A DNA stretch of 12,946 bases from Phycisphaerae bacterium (GTDB lineage: Bacteria > Planctomycetota > Phycisphaerae > Phycisphaerales > SM1A02). The notes below the pieces were generated by a model. The model ran no database searches. It was not told where the DNA came from and worked only from the letters and a program-made list of their open reading frames with translations. The stretch is taken from positions 47,341-60,286 of the forward strand of contig PAAB01000042.1 in assembly GCA_002591705.1 (NCBI GenBank), in the 5' to 3' direction. Made by a program: the position numbers and the translations under genes. Positions 1 through 6,870 of this stretch are shown here, piece by piece (positions within the stretch are counted from its first letter, which is position 1; each line of letters opens with the position of its first letter).

Positions 1-81
1 CTGCACCCTCCGGTCCCGCTCGGCGTAAGGTGCTGAGGGCACGATACGGTCTCCGACCATGCCTGCCCAGTCGAGGTACCC

Positions 82-1506
82 GTGTCCGAACTCTCACGTC
101 GCCATTTCATCCAGCGGTCGATCGCCATGTCGGCGGGATTCGCCGGCCTGCGCCGGGTCATGGCCGAAGAGGTCCCGGCGCTGAACGAATTGGCACGACC
201 GGGGTACGGACCGCTGACGGACGAGGCCTCCCAGTACGTGAGCCTTCCGGCCGGATTTCGCGCCCGGGTGTGCTCGTACGCCGGTCAGCGGATGAACGAC
301 GGCCTTCTCGTACCGGGTAAACACGACGGCATGGGCGTCATTCCCGGTCCCGACGGACTCACCATCATCGTGCGGAACCACGAGATATCGCCGGGACACG
401 ACACGGTCGGCCCATTCGACGCCGGCGGCGAAGGGCTCGCGTCGATCGATGCGACGAGGATCTTCGATCCCGGCATCGAAGGCTTTGCTCCCTCCCGCGG
501 CGGCACGACCACGCTCGTCTACGACACCAAGGGCGGTCGCGCACCGGGCGAACTGGTGCACCATGCGATGAGCCTGGTGGGAACCGAACACAACTGCGCG
601 GGTGGAATCACCCCGCACGACACCTGGATCAGTTGCGAGGAATCCGTGGTCGGCCCCGGCAACGAACTCGGCCGGGCCCGCATCCACGGGTGGTGCTTCG
701 AGGTGCCCGCAACCACCACCCCCACCCTCATCGAACCGGTCCCGATCAAACCCATGGGACGGCTCAATCACGAAGCGGTGGCGATCGATCCACGCACCGG
801 AATCGTCTACATGACCGAGGATCGCAACGACGGCATCCTGCTGCGGTACATCCCGGTGAAACCGGATCGACTGCTGGAGGGCGGTCGGCTGCAGGCGCTG
901 GCCATCGTCGACCAGCCGTCCCGCGACCTCCGCAACTGGCCGGACGCCGCCACCCCCCCACTGGCCACGGGCACGTCGCTGGCGACCCGATGGCTCGATC
1001 TGGACGAAGTCGAATCACCCGACGATTCACTCCGCTACCAGGGCTTCGATCGCGGCGCCGCCCGCTTTGCACGCGGCGAGGGGATGTGGTTCGGCAACAA
1101 CGTCGTGTACTTCGCATGCACCACGGGCGGACGCAATCAGCGTGGTCAGATCTGGAAGTACACCCCCGCGAAGCCGGACGTCGAAGGATCCGGCGAGCAC
1201 GCGGAAGCCGGTGGACAACTGGAACTCTTCGTCGAACCCAACGACGCCACCGTGATCGAACACGCCGACAACCTCACCGTCGCCCCGTGGGGCGATCTGG
1301 TGGTGTGCGAGGACGGCTACGAGGACCAGTACCTTCTGGGAGTCACTCCGGAGGGATCGATCTACCGGATTGCACGAAACCTCATCAACCAGTCCGAGTT
1401 CGCCGGCGCGGTGTTCTCACCGGACGGGTCGACGCTGTTCGTCAACATCCAGAACCCGGGCATGACGCTCGCCATCACCGGACCGTGGGACCGTCGCCCC
1501 GCCTGA
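82..1506 (+). CDS. phoX: PhoX-family (DUF839) alkaline phosphatase, Tat-exported
   Basis: 474 aa. Family knowledge: PhoX enzymes are metal-dependent (Ca/Fe) periplasmic phosphatases that release phosphate from organic phosphoesters. Seen: a twin-arginine motif SRRHFIQ at residues 5-11 followed by a short, weakly hydrophobic stretch; the family block NCAGGITPHDTWISCEE around residues 171-187 with Cys172; HEAVAIDP (230-237); TEDR (245-248); DNLTVAPWGDLVVCEDG (396-412); and a C-terminal FSPDGSTLFVNIQNPG block (445-460). These blocks follow the usual order and cover the full family length. The start is a GTG, chosen because GAGG lies 5 bases upstream and the Tat motif begins at once. Only 81 bases of upstream sequence are visible and no Pho box is seen in them. 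It converges on the S9 peptidase. Link to phosphate starvation is inferred from the family and the nearby phoBR. Confidence 0.9.
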   Translation: MSELSRRHFIQRSIAMSAGFAGLRRVMAEEVPALNELARPGYGPLTDEASQYVSLPAGFRARVCSYAGQRMNDGLLVPGKHDGMGVIPGPDGLTIIVRNHEISPGHDTVGPFDAGGEGLASIDATRIFDPGIEGFAPSRGGTTTLVYDTKGGRAPGELVHHAMSLVGTEHNCAGGITPHDTWISCEESVVGPGNELGRARIHGWCFEVPATTTPTLIEPVPIKPMGRLNHEAVAIDPRTGIVYMTEDRNDGILLRYIPVKPDRLLEGGRLQALAIVDQPSRDLRNWPDAATPPLATGTSLATRWLDLDEVESPDDSLRYQGFDRGAARFARGEGMWFGNNVVYFACTTGGRNQRGQIWKYTPAKPDVEGSGEHAEAGGQLELFVEPNDATVIEHADNLTVAPWGDLVVCEDGYEDQYLLGVTPEGSIYRIARNLINQSEFAGAVFSPDGSTLFVNIQNPGMTLAITGPWDRRPA

Positions 1507-1516
1507 CCGGGCGACG
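1492..1516. terminator. Possible bidirectional terminator hairpin between convergent genes
   Basis: A perfect 8-bp GC-rich inverted repeat, CGTCGCCC (1492-1499) and GGGCGACG (1509-1516) with a 9-base loop, spans the phoX stop codon and lies 12 bases past the peptidase stop on the other strand. The 22-bp gap between the convergent genes leaves little other room for termination. No T-run follows on either strand, so it is at best a weak or non-canonical terminator. Confidence 0.35.
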
Positions 1517-1528
1517 AGGACGAGCTGA

Positions 1529-3805
1529 TCATTCACCGGAACTGAGTTTCTCGTTGATCGCCTCGAGGATGAGGTCGAACACCGGAAGATCCGACTCGGG
1601 CACCTGACTTCGCTGGGCCTCGAGGATGCTCTTCATCATCGCCAGCTGGTCCACGGGGATGTTGTCGACGTTCTTGAGGAACTGCTCTACTTCGGCCTTC
1701 TGCGCGGGAGTCAGCGAATCCATCGCCTGCTCCGGAGTCTTGGGAGCAGGCTGCTCGGCGACCGGAGCGGGCTCGGCCGGCGGCGTCCACGCCGCGACCC
1801 CGTCGATCGACAGGTTGCCGAGATCGCGGAGTTGGGCCGTCGACTTCGCGACATCGCCGCCGTCGGGCTGGACCCGTCCCCCCAGGTGCTTGCCGAGGAA
1901 CTGCTCGGTGATCGAATTGAAGGCCATGCTGTTCTCGGTCCGAGCGAACCCGTGCCCCTCGTCGGGGAAGACGACGTACGTGACCGGAATCGACTTCTCG
2001 TTCATGGCGGCCACGATCTGGTCGCTCTCGGAGACCTTGACCCGTGGGTCGTTGGCGCCCTGCGCGATCAGCAGCGGACGCTTGATGTTGCCCACGTGCG
2101 TCAGCGGGGAGATCGAATCGAGCCACTCGGTCTCGTCGGCTCCACCGACCCGCTCGGTGAACATGATCTTGACCGGCTCCCAGTACATGGGGATGGTCGA
2201 CAGCAGGGTTCCCACGTGGGACGGACCGACGATGTCGACCCCGCACGCCCACTTCTCCGGATCACGGGTCATGCCGGCCAGGGTGGCGTACCCGCCGTAG
2301 CTGCCGCCCATGATGGCGATGCGGTCCGGATCGGCGATCCCTTCCTTCACCGCCCAGTCGGCGGCGTCGTTCACATCATCCTGCATGGCGTGGTACCACT
2401 CGCGGTTGCCCGCGTTGACGAACGACTTGCCGAATCCCGTCGAGCCGCGGAAGTTGGGAGACAGCACGGCGTACCCGCGGTTCGCGAGCCACTGGTGATA
2501 CGGGTTGTAGCCCCAGGAGTCGCGGGCCCAGGGACCGCCGTGCACGAGCACGATCGTCGGGAACGGCCCCTCGCCCTTGGGCACGGTGAGGTAGCTCGGA
2601 AGCACCAGTCCGTCGCGAGCGGTGATCTCAACCGGACGCATGGCGGCCAGTTCGTACTGCTCCATGTCGGGTCGGTTGGTGAACAGGTAGCGTCCCTGCT
2701 TGGTGTCGCGATCGTAGATCCAGAACCTGGCCGGGCCGCGGTCGCGGGTGTAGACCACGATCCACGTCCGGTTGTCGAGCGTGGAGTCGGTGATGTTGGG
2801 ATCCCCATCGTCCATGGCGGCGATCGCGTCGTAGTCGGCCTGCAGCTCCGGATCGAGCACCGTCCAGGTGTTCCGCAGGTAGTTCGTGGAGACGGCCTTG
2901 GGCTCGTTGGTATCCGGATCGGTGTAGACGCCGCCCACGTCCGCCTTGTCGGAGGCGAAGAGGACCGTGGGGTCGGCGGCGCCGCCCCGGGCCGCCTTCA
3001 TCGACACCAGTGCCGAGGTGTCGCGTCCGGTGGCGTCCATCGCGTAGATGATCTTTCCGTCCTTGGAGAAGCCCATGGGCGAGGTGTTCATGGCGTCCTC
3101 CATGGGGACCTTCATGAACTCGTACCACTCCCCATCGGCGCTGTCGCGAAGATCGAACCGGGTTCCGCCGTCCTCGGTCATCATGGCCCGACCGCGCACC
3201 ACCCAGTCGTCGTCGGGAATCATGCCGGCGTAGCCATCGTCGTTCTGGAAGATCATCTCCGCCTCGCCGGTGCGGGTGTTCATCCGGTACATGTCCATGT
3301 TGCGGGGATTCCGCTGGTTCATCTGCACGAGGATCTCGTCCGGACGCTCCCGATGCTGGCCGGTCAGGGACGCCTTGACGCCCTCGAACGGAGTCAGGTC
3401 CGTCGTCTGCTTGGTCGCCACGTCGACCGCGTAGATGTGCGTGTCCTCATTGCCGCCCTGATCCTGCATGTACAGCAGCTGGTCTCCGTTGATGGCCCAG
3501 GTGTAGCTGCGAATCGGACGATCCTGCGAGTTCGTGACGACTTCGGCCTCGCCGCCTTCCACGGGCATCACCCAGACGTTCATGACGCCCTCGTGCGGCG
3601 CGAGGTAGCTCATCTGCGTACCGTCGGGACTGATGCGGACCCCGGTTCGTTCGGGGTTGCCGAAGAACACCGAGCGCGGAATCAACCTGGTCTTCGTCTC
3701 GGAGACCTCATCCCCGGATGTGCTTTGGGCAGAAGACAAGCCCGGCAGTCCGGTGATGGAGACGAGCAGGACCAGTCCAATCGCAGGCGAGAGCGTGGAA
3801 TGCAT
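1529..3805 (-). CDS. Secreted S9-family (prolyl oligopeptidase-like) peptidase with a C-terminal extension
   Basis: 758 aa serine peptidase resembling bacterial dipeptidyl/acylaminoacyl peptidases. Seen: an N-terminal Sec-type signal (hydrophobic core about residues 8-22, SSA before the probable cleavage near 26); a beta-propeller-like region (about 45-385) with repeated WD/DG-type strands such as RISPDG and GFSKDG; then an alpha/beta-hydrolase domain (about 390-640). The catalytic triad is visible as Ser502 in GGSYGGYA, Asp586 in GANDPRV and His618 in DEGHGF; the oxyanion-region HGGPWARDSWGYN (422-434) is intact. After the hydrolase come about 118 extra residues, with a Pro/Ala-rich linker (about 673-692) and a charged, helical-looking tail. 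The ATG is preceded by AAGGA at 7 bases. It presumably degrades extracytoplasmic peptides; the substrate is unknown. It is probably transcribed separately from the gene at 3936-4598, since a terminator lies between them. Confidence 0.93.
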   Translation of the reverse strand: MHSTLSPAIGLVLLVSITGLPGLSSAQSTSGDEVSETKTRLIPRSVFFGNPERTGVRISPDGTQMSYLAPHEGVMNVWVMPVEGGEAEVVTNSQDRPIRSYTWAINGDQLLYMQDQGGNEDTHIYAVDVATKQTTDLTPFEGVKASLTGQHRERPDEILVQMNQRNPRNMDMYRMNTRTGEAEMIFQNDDGYAGMIPDDDWVVRGRAMMTEDGGTRFDLRDSADGEWYEFMKVPMEDAMNTSPMGFSKDGKIIYAMDATGRDTSALVSMKAARGGAADPTVLFASDKADVGGVYTDPDTNEPKAVSTNYLRNTWTVLDPELQADYDAIAAMDDGDPNITDSTLDNRTWIVVYTRDRGPARFWIYDRDTKQGRYLFTNRPDMEQYELAAMRPVEITARDGLVLPSYLTVPKGEGPFPTIVLVHGGPWARDSWGYNPYHQWLANRGYAVLSPNFRGSTGFGKSFVNAGNREWYHAMQDDVNDAADWAVKEGIADPDRIAIMGGSYGGYATLAGMTRDPEKWACGVDIVGPSHVGTLLSTIPMYWEPVKIMFTERVGGADETEWLDSISPLTHVGNIKRPLLIAQGANDPRVKVSESDQIVAAMNEKSIPVTYVVFPDEGHGFARTENSMAFNSITEQFLGKHLGGRVQPDGGDVAKSTAQLRDLGNLSIDGVAAWTPPAEPAPVAEQPAPKTPEQAMDSLTPAQKAEVEQFLKNVDNIPVDQLAMMKSILEAQRSQVPESDLPVFDLILEAINEKLSSGE

Positions 3806-3847
3806 GCAACTTTCCTTCTTCTGTATCCAGGGGGCGATCAGGCCCGG

Positions 3848-3883
3848 AAATCAATAGAAAGGCCCGGGGACAGGCCCCGGGCC
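3848..3883 (-). terminator. Intrinsic terminator downstream of the PEP-CTERM-type gene
   Basis: A perfect 9-bp stem, GGCCCGGGG (3861-3869) and CCCCGGGCC (3875-3883), with a 5-base loop. Read on the minus strand it is followed by a T-rich tract (TTTCTATTGATTT, 3860-3848). It begins about 50 bases after the stop at 3936 and lies just before the peptidase start region, so it should insulate the two minus-strand genes. Confidence 0.75.
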
Positions 3884-3935
3884 GGTTGCGCGATTCTACG
3901 CCAATCTAGAGGTTCTTGTGCGACGGTCGTACGAT

Positions 3936-4598
3936 TCAGTCTCGGCGACGTCTTCGGGCCGCCAGACCTGCACCCAGCAGGAGCGCCAACGCGCCGGGAG
4001 CGGGCACGCGGCCGTAGATGGTCGGATTGTCCAGCCAGGTCGTTTCCTGGATGCCGGTCCAGGTCTCCCCGGTGATGTTCATGTCCTGGACATCGCTCAG
4101 CACCCATGCGAGTTCCGTCAACGTCGCAGTCTGGGCCCCGCTGCCATAGTCGATCTTCCAGTCGACCGACATGTCGAAGACCAGATCGATGTGATGCCAG
4201 GTGCCCGGAGCGAGTCCGGTCTCACCGACTCCAATGAGACGGACGCCATCACGCCAGAAGTACACGGCGGGTCGCCGACCGTCCATGATCATGTCGGCCT
4301 TCCAGTCGAAGAAGACCCCGCCATTGCCGACGGCACTGGAGAAATCCCCATGGAACTGGTCGGGCGCCTCGAAGATGTAGCCCCCGGGGGTCACGTCCGC
4401 GAAGGCGAGGTTCCCCGTCGGGACACCGCCGGTGGGATCCCAACCCGGAGTGAAGTAGGTGACGTTGCCGTTGAGCGTGTCCTTGACACGCCAGTCGTCG
4501 TGGTCGACGTCGAAACTGCTGTGAGCCAGATAGGTGCTGCCCAATGCGGGTGATGCGATGGCGACGGCCGCAATGGCGGCGAACAGTGAACTTCTCAT
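3936..4598 (-). CDS. Exported laminin-B-like domain protein with a PEP-CTERM-type sorting signal
   Basis: 220 aa, function unknown. Seen: an N-terminal signal peptide (MRSSLFAAIAAVAIASPALG, residues 1-20); a single extracytoplasmic domain (about 25-190) containing GGYIFEAPDQFHGDFSS, a pattern resembling the laminin B / domain IV fold; and a C-terminal tripartite tail with VPAPG (198-202), a hydrophobic stretch ALALLLGAGLAA and a terminal RRRRRD. Family knowledge: such tails direct proteins to an exosortase-type sorting system at the cell envelope. PAPG in place of PEP is a recognised variation of these signals. A longer reading from 4649 exists, but I chose 4598 because the signal peptide starts exactly there and GGAG lies 9 bases upstream. 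It is followed by an intrinsic terminator and looks monocistronic. No catalytic motif is evident; a surface adhesion or carbohydrate-binding role is only a guess. Confidence 0.82.
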   Translation of the reverse strand: MRSSLFAAIAAVAIASPALGSTYLAHSSFDVDHDDWRVKDTLNGNVTYFTPGWDPTGGVPTGNLAFADVTPGGYIFEAPDQFHGDFSSAVGNGGVFFDWKADMIMDGRRPAVYFWRDGVRLIGVGETGLAPGTWHHIDLVFDMSVDWKIDYGSGAQTATLTELAWVLSDVQDMNITGETWTGIQETTWLDNPTIYGRVPAPGALALLLGAGLAARRRRRD

Positions 4599-4788
4599 GC
4601 GTGTGTTCTCCGTAACTCGATGATTCAAGGCTGATCCTGCCAGCCACATCGAATCTGCGTGAACGACATGGATCTCTCACCAAAAGTCACAGAAAGAGAA
4701 AAGTAGCTCGTCTCCGTGCGACATGGTCTACATCATGATCCAGACCGACCAAGGGCAATGAGGCCAGCTCCCCGACCCCCTCGGCGTC

Positions 4789-4797
4789 TTATCCACA
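4789..4797 (+). promoter_or_regulatory. Consensus DnaA box (single)
   Basis: TTATCCACA matches the high-affinity DnaA box at all nine positions and lies in the long noncoding gap. No second box or AT-rich unwinding region is evident nearby, so this is not an origin on present evidence. It could be a regulatory or titration site, or a coincidence. Confidence 0.35.
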
Positions 4798-4844
4798 AGG
4801 CCTGCACCGCGCCGCCGGGGCCCGCTTGCAGGCTTGCCCGGCGG
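4798..4844 (+). other. Two mutually exclusive stems in the cstA upstream region
   Basis: Stem A pairs 4798-4806 with 4827-4835 (core GCCTGCA / TGCAGGC, plus one G-U and one A-U pair). Stem B pairs CCGCCGGG (4812-4819) with CCCGGCGG (4837-4844). The 5' arm of B lies in the loop of A and the 3' arm of B directly follows A. A full pseudoknot would need a single base to cross nine pairs, so the two stems should exclude each other. Such a layout occurs in switching leaders, but GC-rich DNA also forms such pairs by chance. Confidence 0.3.
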
Positions 4845-4953
4845 GCGTAGGATTCAATCGTCGTCGCCGTCCGTGCGAAGCGCGATCGAGGACGATGGCT
4901 GGAGGGGAGAAAACCAGCTCGGGCAATCGAGTTGGCAACCGACAGCCACCCCC

Positions 4954-4990
4954 GAAACCCCGGATCGGCAACGATTCGGGGTTTCTGCTT
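4954..4990 (+). terminator. GNRA-loop hairpin resembling an intrinsic terminator or attenuator upstream of cstA
   Basis: The plus-strand RNA forms a continuous 14-bp stem: GAAACCCCG (4954-4962) with CGGGGTTTC (4977-4985), a G-U pair (4963/4976), then ATCG (4964-4967) with CGAT (4972-4975), closed by the tetraloop GCAA, a GNRA type. The 3' arm ends in GGGGTTTC and is followed by TGCTTT, giving a U-rich exit on the plus strand only. It ends 46 bases before the cstA ATG. It either ends an upstream short transcript or acts as an attenuator in the cstA leader; the sequence alone cannot decide. Confidence 0.6.
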
Positions 4991-5031
4991 TGCCGGCTCG
5001 GCCCCTTCGATGCCGATAGAGACCAGACCAC

Positions 5032-6870
5032 ATGACCACCCTGCTGATCGCCATCCTGTCCGGCCTCGGATTCATCGTCGCCTACCACACCTACGGCCGA
5101 TGGCTGGGCGGACGGATCTTCGGTCTGGCGACCGGCACCCCCACCCCGGCCCATCGCCTCGAGGACGGACGCGACTACGTGCCCACGCGACGAAGCGTCG
5201 TGTTCGGCCATCACTTCACCTCCATCGCCGGCACCGGTCCCATCGTCGGGCCGGCCATCGGGGTGCTCTGGGGCTGGCTGCCGGCTCTGGTCTGGGTCGT
5301 GTTCGGTTCGATCTTCATCGGTGCGGTGCACGACTTCGGCAGCCTGCTGGTCAGCCTCCGCAACAACGGCCAGACCATCGGCGACGTCGCCGGACGACTG
5401 CTCAACCGGCGGGTGCGTCTGCTGTTCATGATGGTGCTCTTCATCGGCCTGACCATCGTGCTGGCGATCTTCGGACTGGTGATCGCCGCCGTCTTCCGGA
5501 TGTTCCCCTCCGCGATCTTCCCCTGCCTGGTCCAGATCCCTCTCGCCGTCTGCATCGGCCTCTGGCTGCAGCGACGGGGCGCTGCGCTGCTGCTGCCGTC
5601 CCTGTTCGCCCTGCTGCTGATGGTGGTCAGTGTCATCTACGGCGACGTGGGACTGCTCGGCGGCTTCAACGACGCAATGGCCGCGCTGCCGACCATCGCC
5701 TGGGTGGGCATCCTGCTGGTCTACGCCTACATCGCGTCGGTCCTACCGGTCTGGACCCTCCTGCAACCCCGCGACTACATCAATGCGCTGCAGCTGATCG
5801 GCTCGCTGGGACTGATCCTGATCGGGCTGATCGTCGCCGCGGTGGCGGGCGGTGCGCCGGTCGGAGAGGAGACGGCGCGTCCGTCGTTGGAGATCGTGGC
5901 CCCGATGTTCCAGTGGGACCCCGAGGGCGCACCGCTCATCGTGCCCTTCCTGTTCATCACCATCGCCTGCGGCGCCATCAGCGGATTCCACTGCCTCGTC
6001 TCCAGCGGCACGACCAGCAAGCAGCTCGATCGCGAGGAGGACGCCCGGTTCGTCGGCTACGGCAGCATGCTCACCGAGGGCTTCCTCGCCGTGCTGGTGA
6101 TCCTGGCCTGCACGGCGGGTCTGGGGCTGGGCATCGTGGGAGCCGAGGGGCTGCCGCTGACCGGAGAAGCCGCCTGGAACCATCGCTACGGTTCCTGGGA
6201 CATGGCCAACGGACTCGGACAGAAGGTGGGCGCCTTCGTCGACGGCGCCGCCAACTTCATCGGATCGATTGGCATTCCCGCGAGTATTGCCGTGGCGCTG
6301 ATGGGCGTGTTCGTGGCCTCGTTCGCCGGCACCACCCTCGATACCGCCTGCCGGCTCCAACGGTACGTGGTCCAGGAACTGGCCTCGACGCCGGGGATCG
6401 ACCGCAGTCCGCTGCGGGTGTTTCGAAATCCCCACGCGGCGGCGGCCGTCGCCGTGCTGCTGGCGGCGGGCCTAGCGGCCGTGCCCGCATCGGGTGAATG
6501 GTCGTGGTCGTCGATGGGCACCGGCGGACTCATTCTCTGGCCGCTGTTCGGCGCGACGAACCAGCTGCTCGCCGGCCTGGCCTTTCTGGTGATCGCCAGC
6601 TGGCTCTGGCGGCGACGCAAGCCCACCTGGTTCCTCGTCCCCCCCCTGCTGATCATGCTGACGATCCCGATGTGGGCGATGATCGATCAGGTGTTCCTCG
6701 GCACGGGACGGGATGCGTCCTGGATGCACGACGAACGATGGCTGCTGGCGTCGATCGGCATCGCGACGCTGCTGCTGGAGGGATGGATGATCGTGGAAGC
6801 CGCCCTGCTGCTGCCGAGAATCAGAGGCGTGATCGAAGACGATCAGTTGAAGATGCCGGCGAGGATGTAG
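5032..6870 (+). CDS. cstA: CstA-family carbon starvation / pyruvate-type transporter
   Basis: 612 aa polytopic inner-membrane protein. Family knowledge: CstA/BtsT proteins import pyruvate or peptides, typically during carbon limitation. Seen: the signature run FGHHFTSIAGTGPIVGPAIG (residues 58-77), GSIFIGAVHDFGS (92-104), a later block with CGAISGFHCLVSSGTTSKQ, and TTLDTACRLQRYVVQEL, plus many hydrophobic segments to the end. It is shorter than the roughly 700-residue E. coli proteins, as are many bacterial homologues, and has no obvious gap in its core. The ATG is chosen because the N-terminal membrane segment starts immediately; the ribosome site is weak (GAGA about 9 bases upstream). The gene is preceded by a terminator-like hairpin and overlaps the end of convergent pit by 28 bp. 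The exact substrate is not predictable. Confidence 0.93.
   Translation: MTTLLIAILSGLGFIVAYHTYGRWLGGRIFGLATGTPTPAHRLEDGRDYVPTRRSVVFGHHFTSIAGTGPIVGPAIGVLWGWLPALVWVVFGSIFIGAVHDFGSLLVSLRNNGQTIGDVAGRLLNRRVRLLFMMVLFIGLTIVLAIFGLVIAAVFRMFPSAIFPCLVQIPLAVCIGLWLQRRGAALLLPSLFALLLMVVSVIYGDVGLLGGFNDAMAALPTIAWVGILLVYAYIASVLPVWTLLQPRDYINALQLIGSLGLILIGLIVAAVAGGAPVGEETARPSLEIVAPMFQWDPEGAPLIVPFLFITIACGAISGFHCLVSSGTTSKQLDREEDARFVGYGSMLTEGFLAVLVILACTAGLGLGIVGAEGLPLTGEAAWNHRYGSWDMANGLGQKVGAFVDGAANFIGSIGIPASIAVALMGVFVASFAGTTLDTACRLQRYVVQELASTPGIDRSPLRVFRNPHAAAAVAVLLAAGLAAVPASGEWSWSSMGTGGLILWPLFGATNQLLAGLAFLVIASWLWRRRKPTWFLVPPLLIMLTIPMWAMIDQVFLGTGRDASWMHDERWLLASIGIATLLLEGWMIVEAALLLPRIRGVIEDDQLKMPARM

Larger units (their letters stand above)
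4599..5031. promoter_or_regulatory. 433-bp noncoding divergent region between the PEP-CTERM-type gene and cstA
   Basis: The largest gap without a credible gene. It must hold the minus-strand promoter of the gene ending at 4598 and the plus-strand promoter of cstA, but I could not pick convincing -35/-10 pairs for either. It contains a consensus DnaA box (4789-4797), two alternative GC-rich stems (4798-4844), and a strong GNRA-loop hairpin (4954-4985). Short reading frames here lack ribosome binding sites and look like chance openings in GC-rich DNA. No tRNA, SRP, RNase P or riboswitch core that I know was recognisable. Confidence 0.6.

Noticed and set aside
1832..4075. 747-aa plus-strand open frame antisense to the S9 peptidase
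   Set aside because: A GC-rich antisense opening. The translation is His/Val/Arg/Gly-biased and featureless, while the minus strand encodes a complete peptidase with its catalytic triad and ribosome site.
4798..4844. H-type pseudoknot formed by stems A and B together
   Set aside because: The loop between the 3' arms is a single base and would have to span nine base pairs, so simultaneous formation is sterically unlikely.
4850..4862. tRNA-like TTCAATC sequence
   Set aside because: The flanking bases cannot form a T-arm, and no acceptor or anticodon stem is present.
4789..5031. Replication origin
   Set aside because: Only one DnaA box, no AT-rich unwinding segment, and none of the usual origin genes (dnaA, dnaN) in the window.
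4826..5035. Small open frame whose TGA overlaps the cstA ATG (ATGA)
   Set aside because: The TTG start has no ribosome site, and the frame runs through the alternative stems and the terminator-like hairpin; the 4-base overlap is probably coincidence.
4932..6497. 521-aa plus-strand open frame overlapping cstA
   Set aside because: It is a shadow frame of cstA, rich in Arg, Pro and Gly with no domain pattern; the CstA frame carries clear family motifs.
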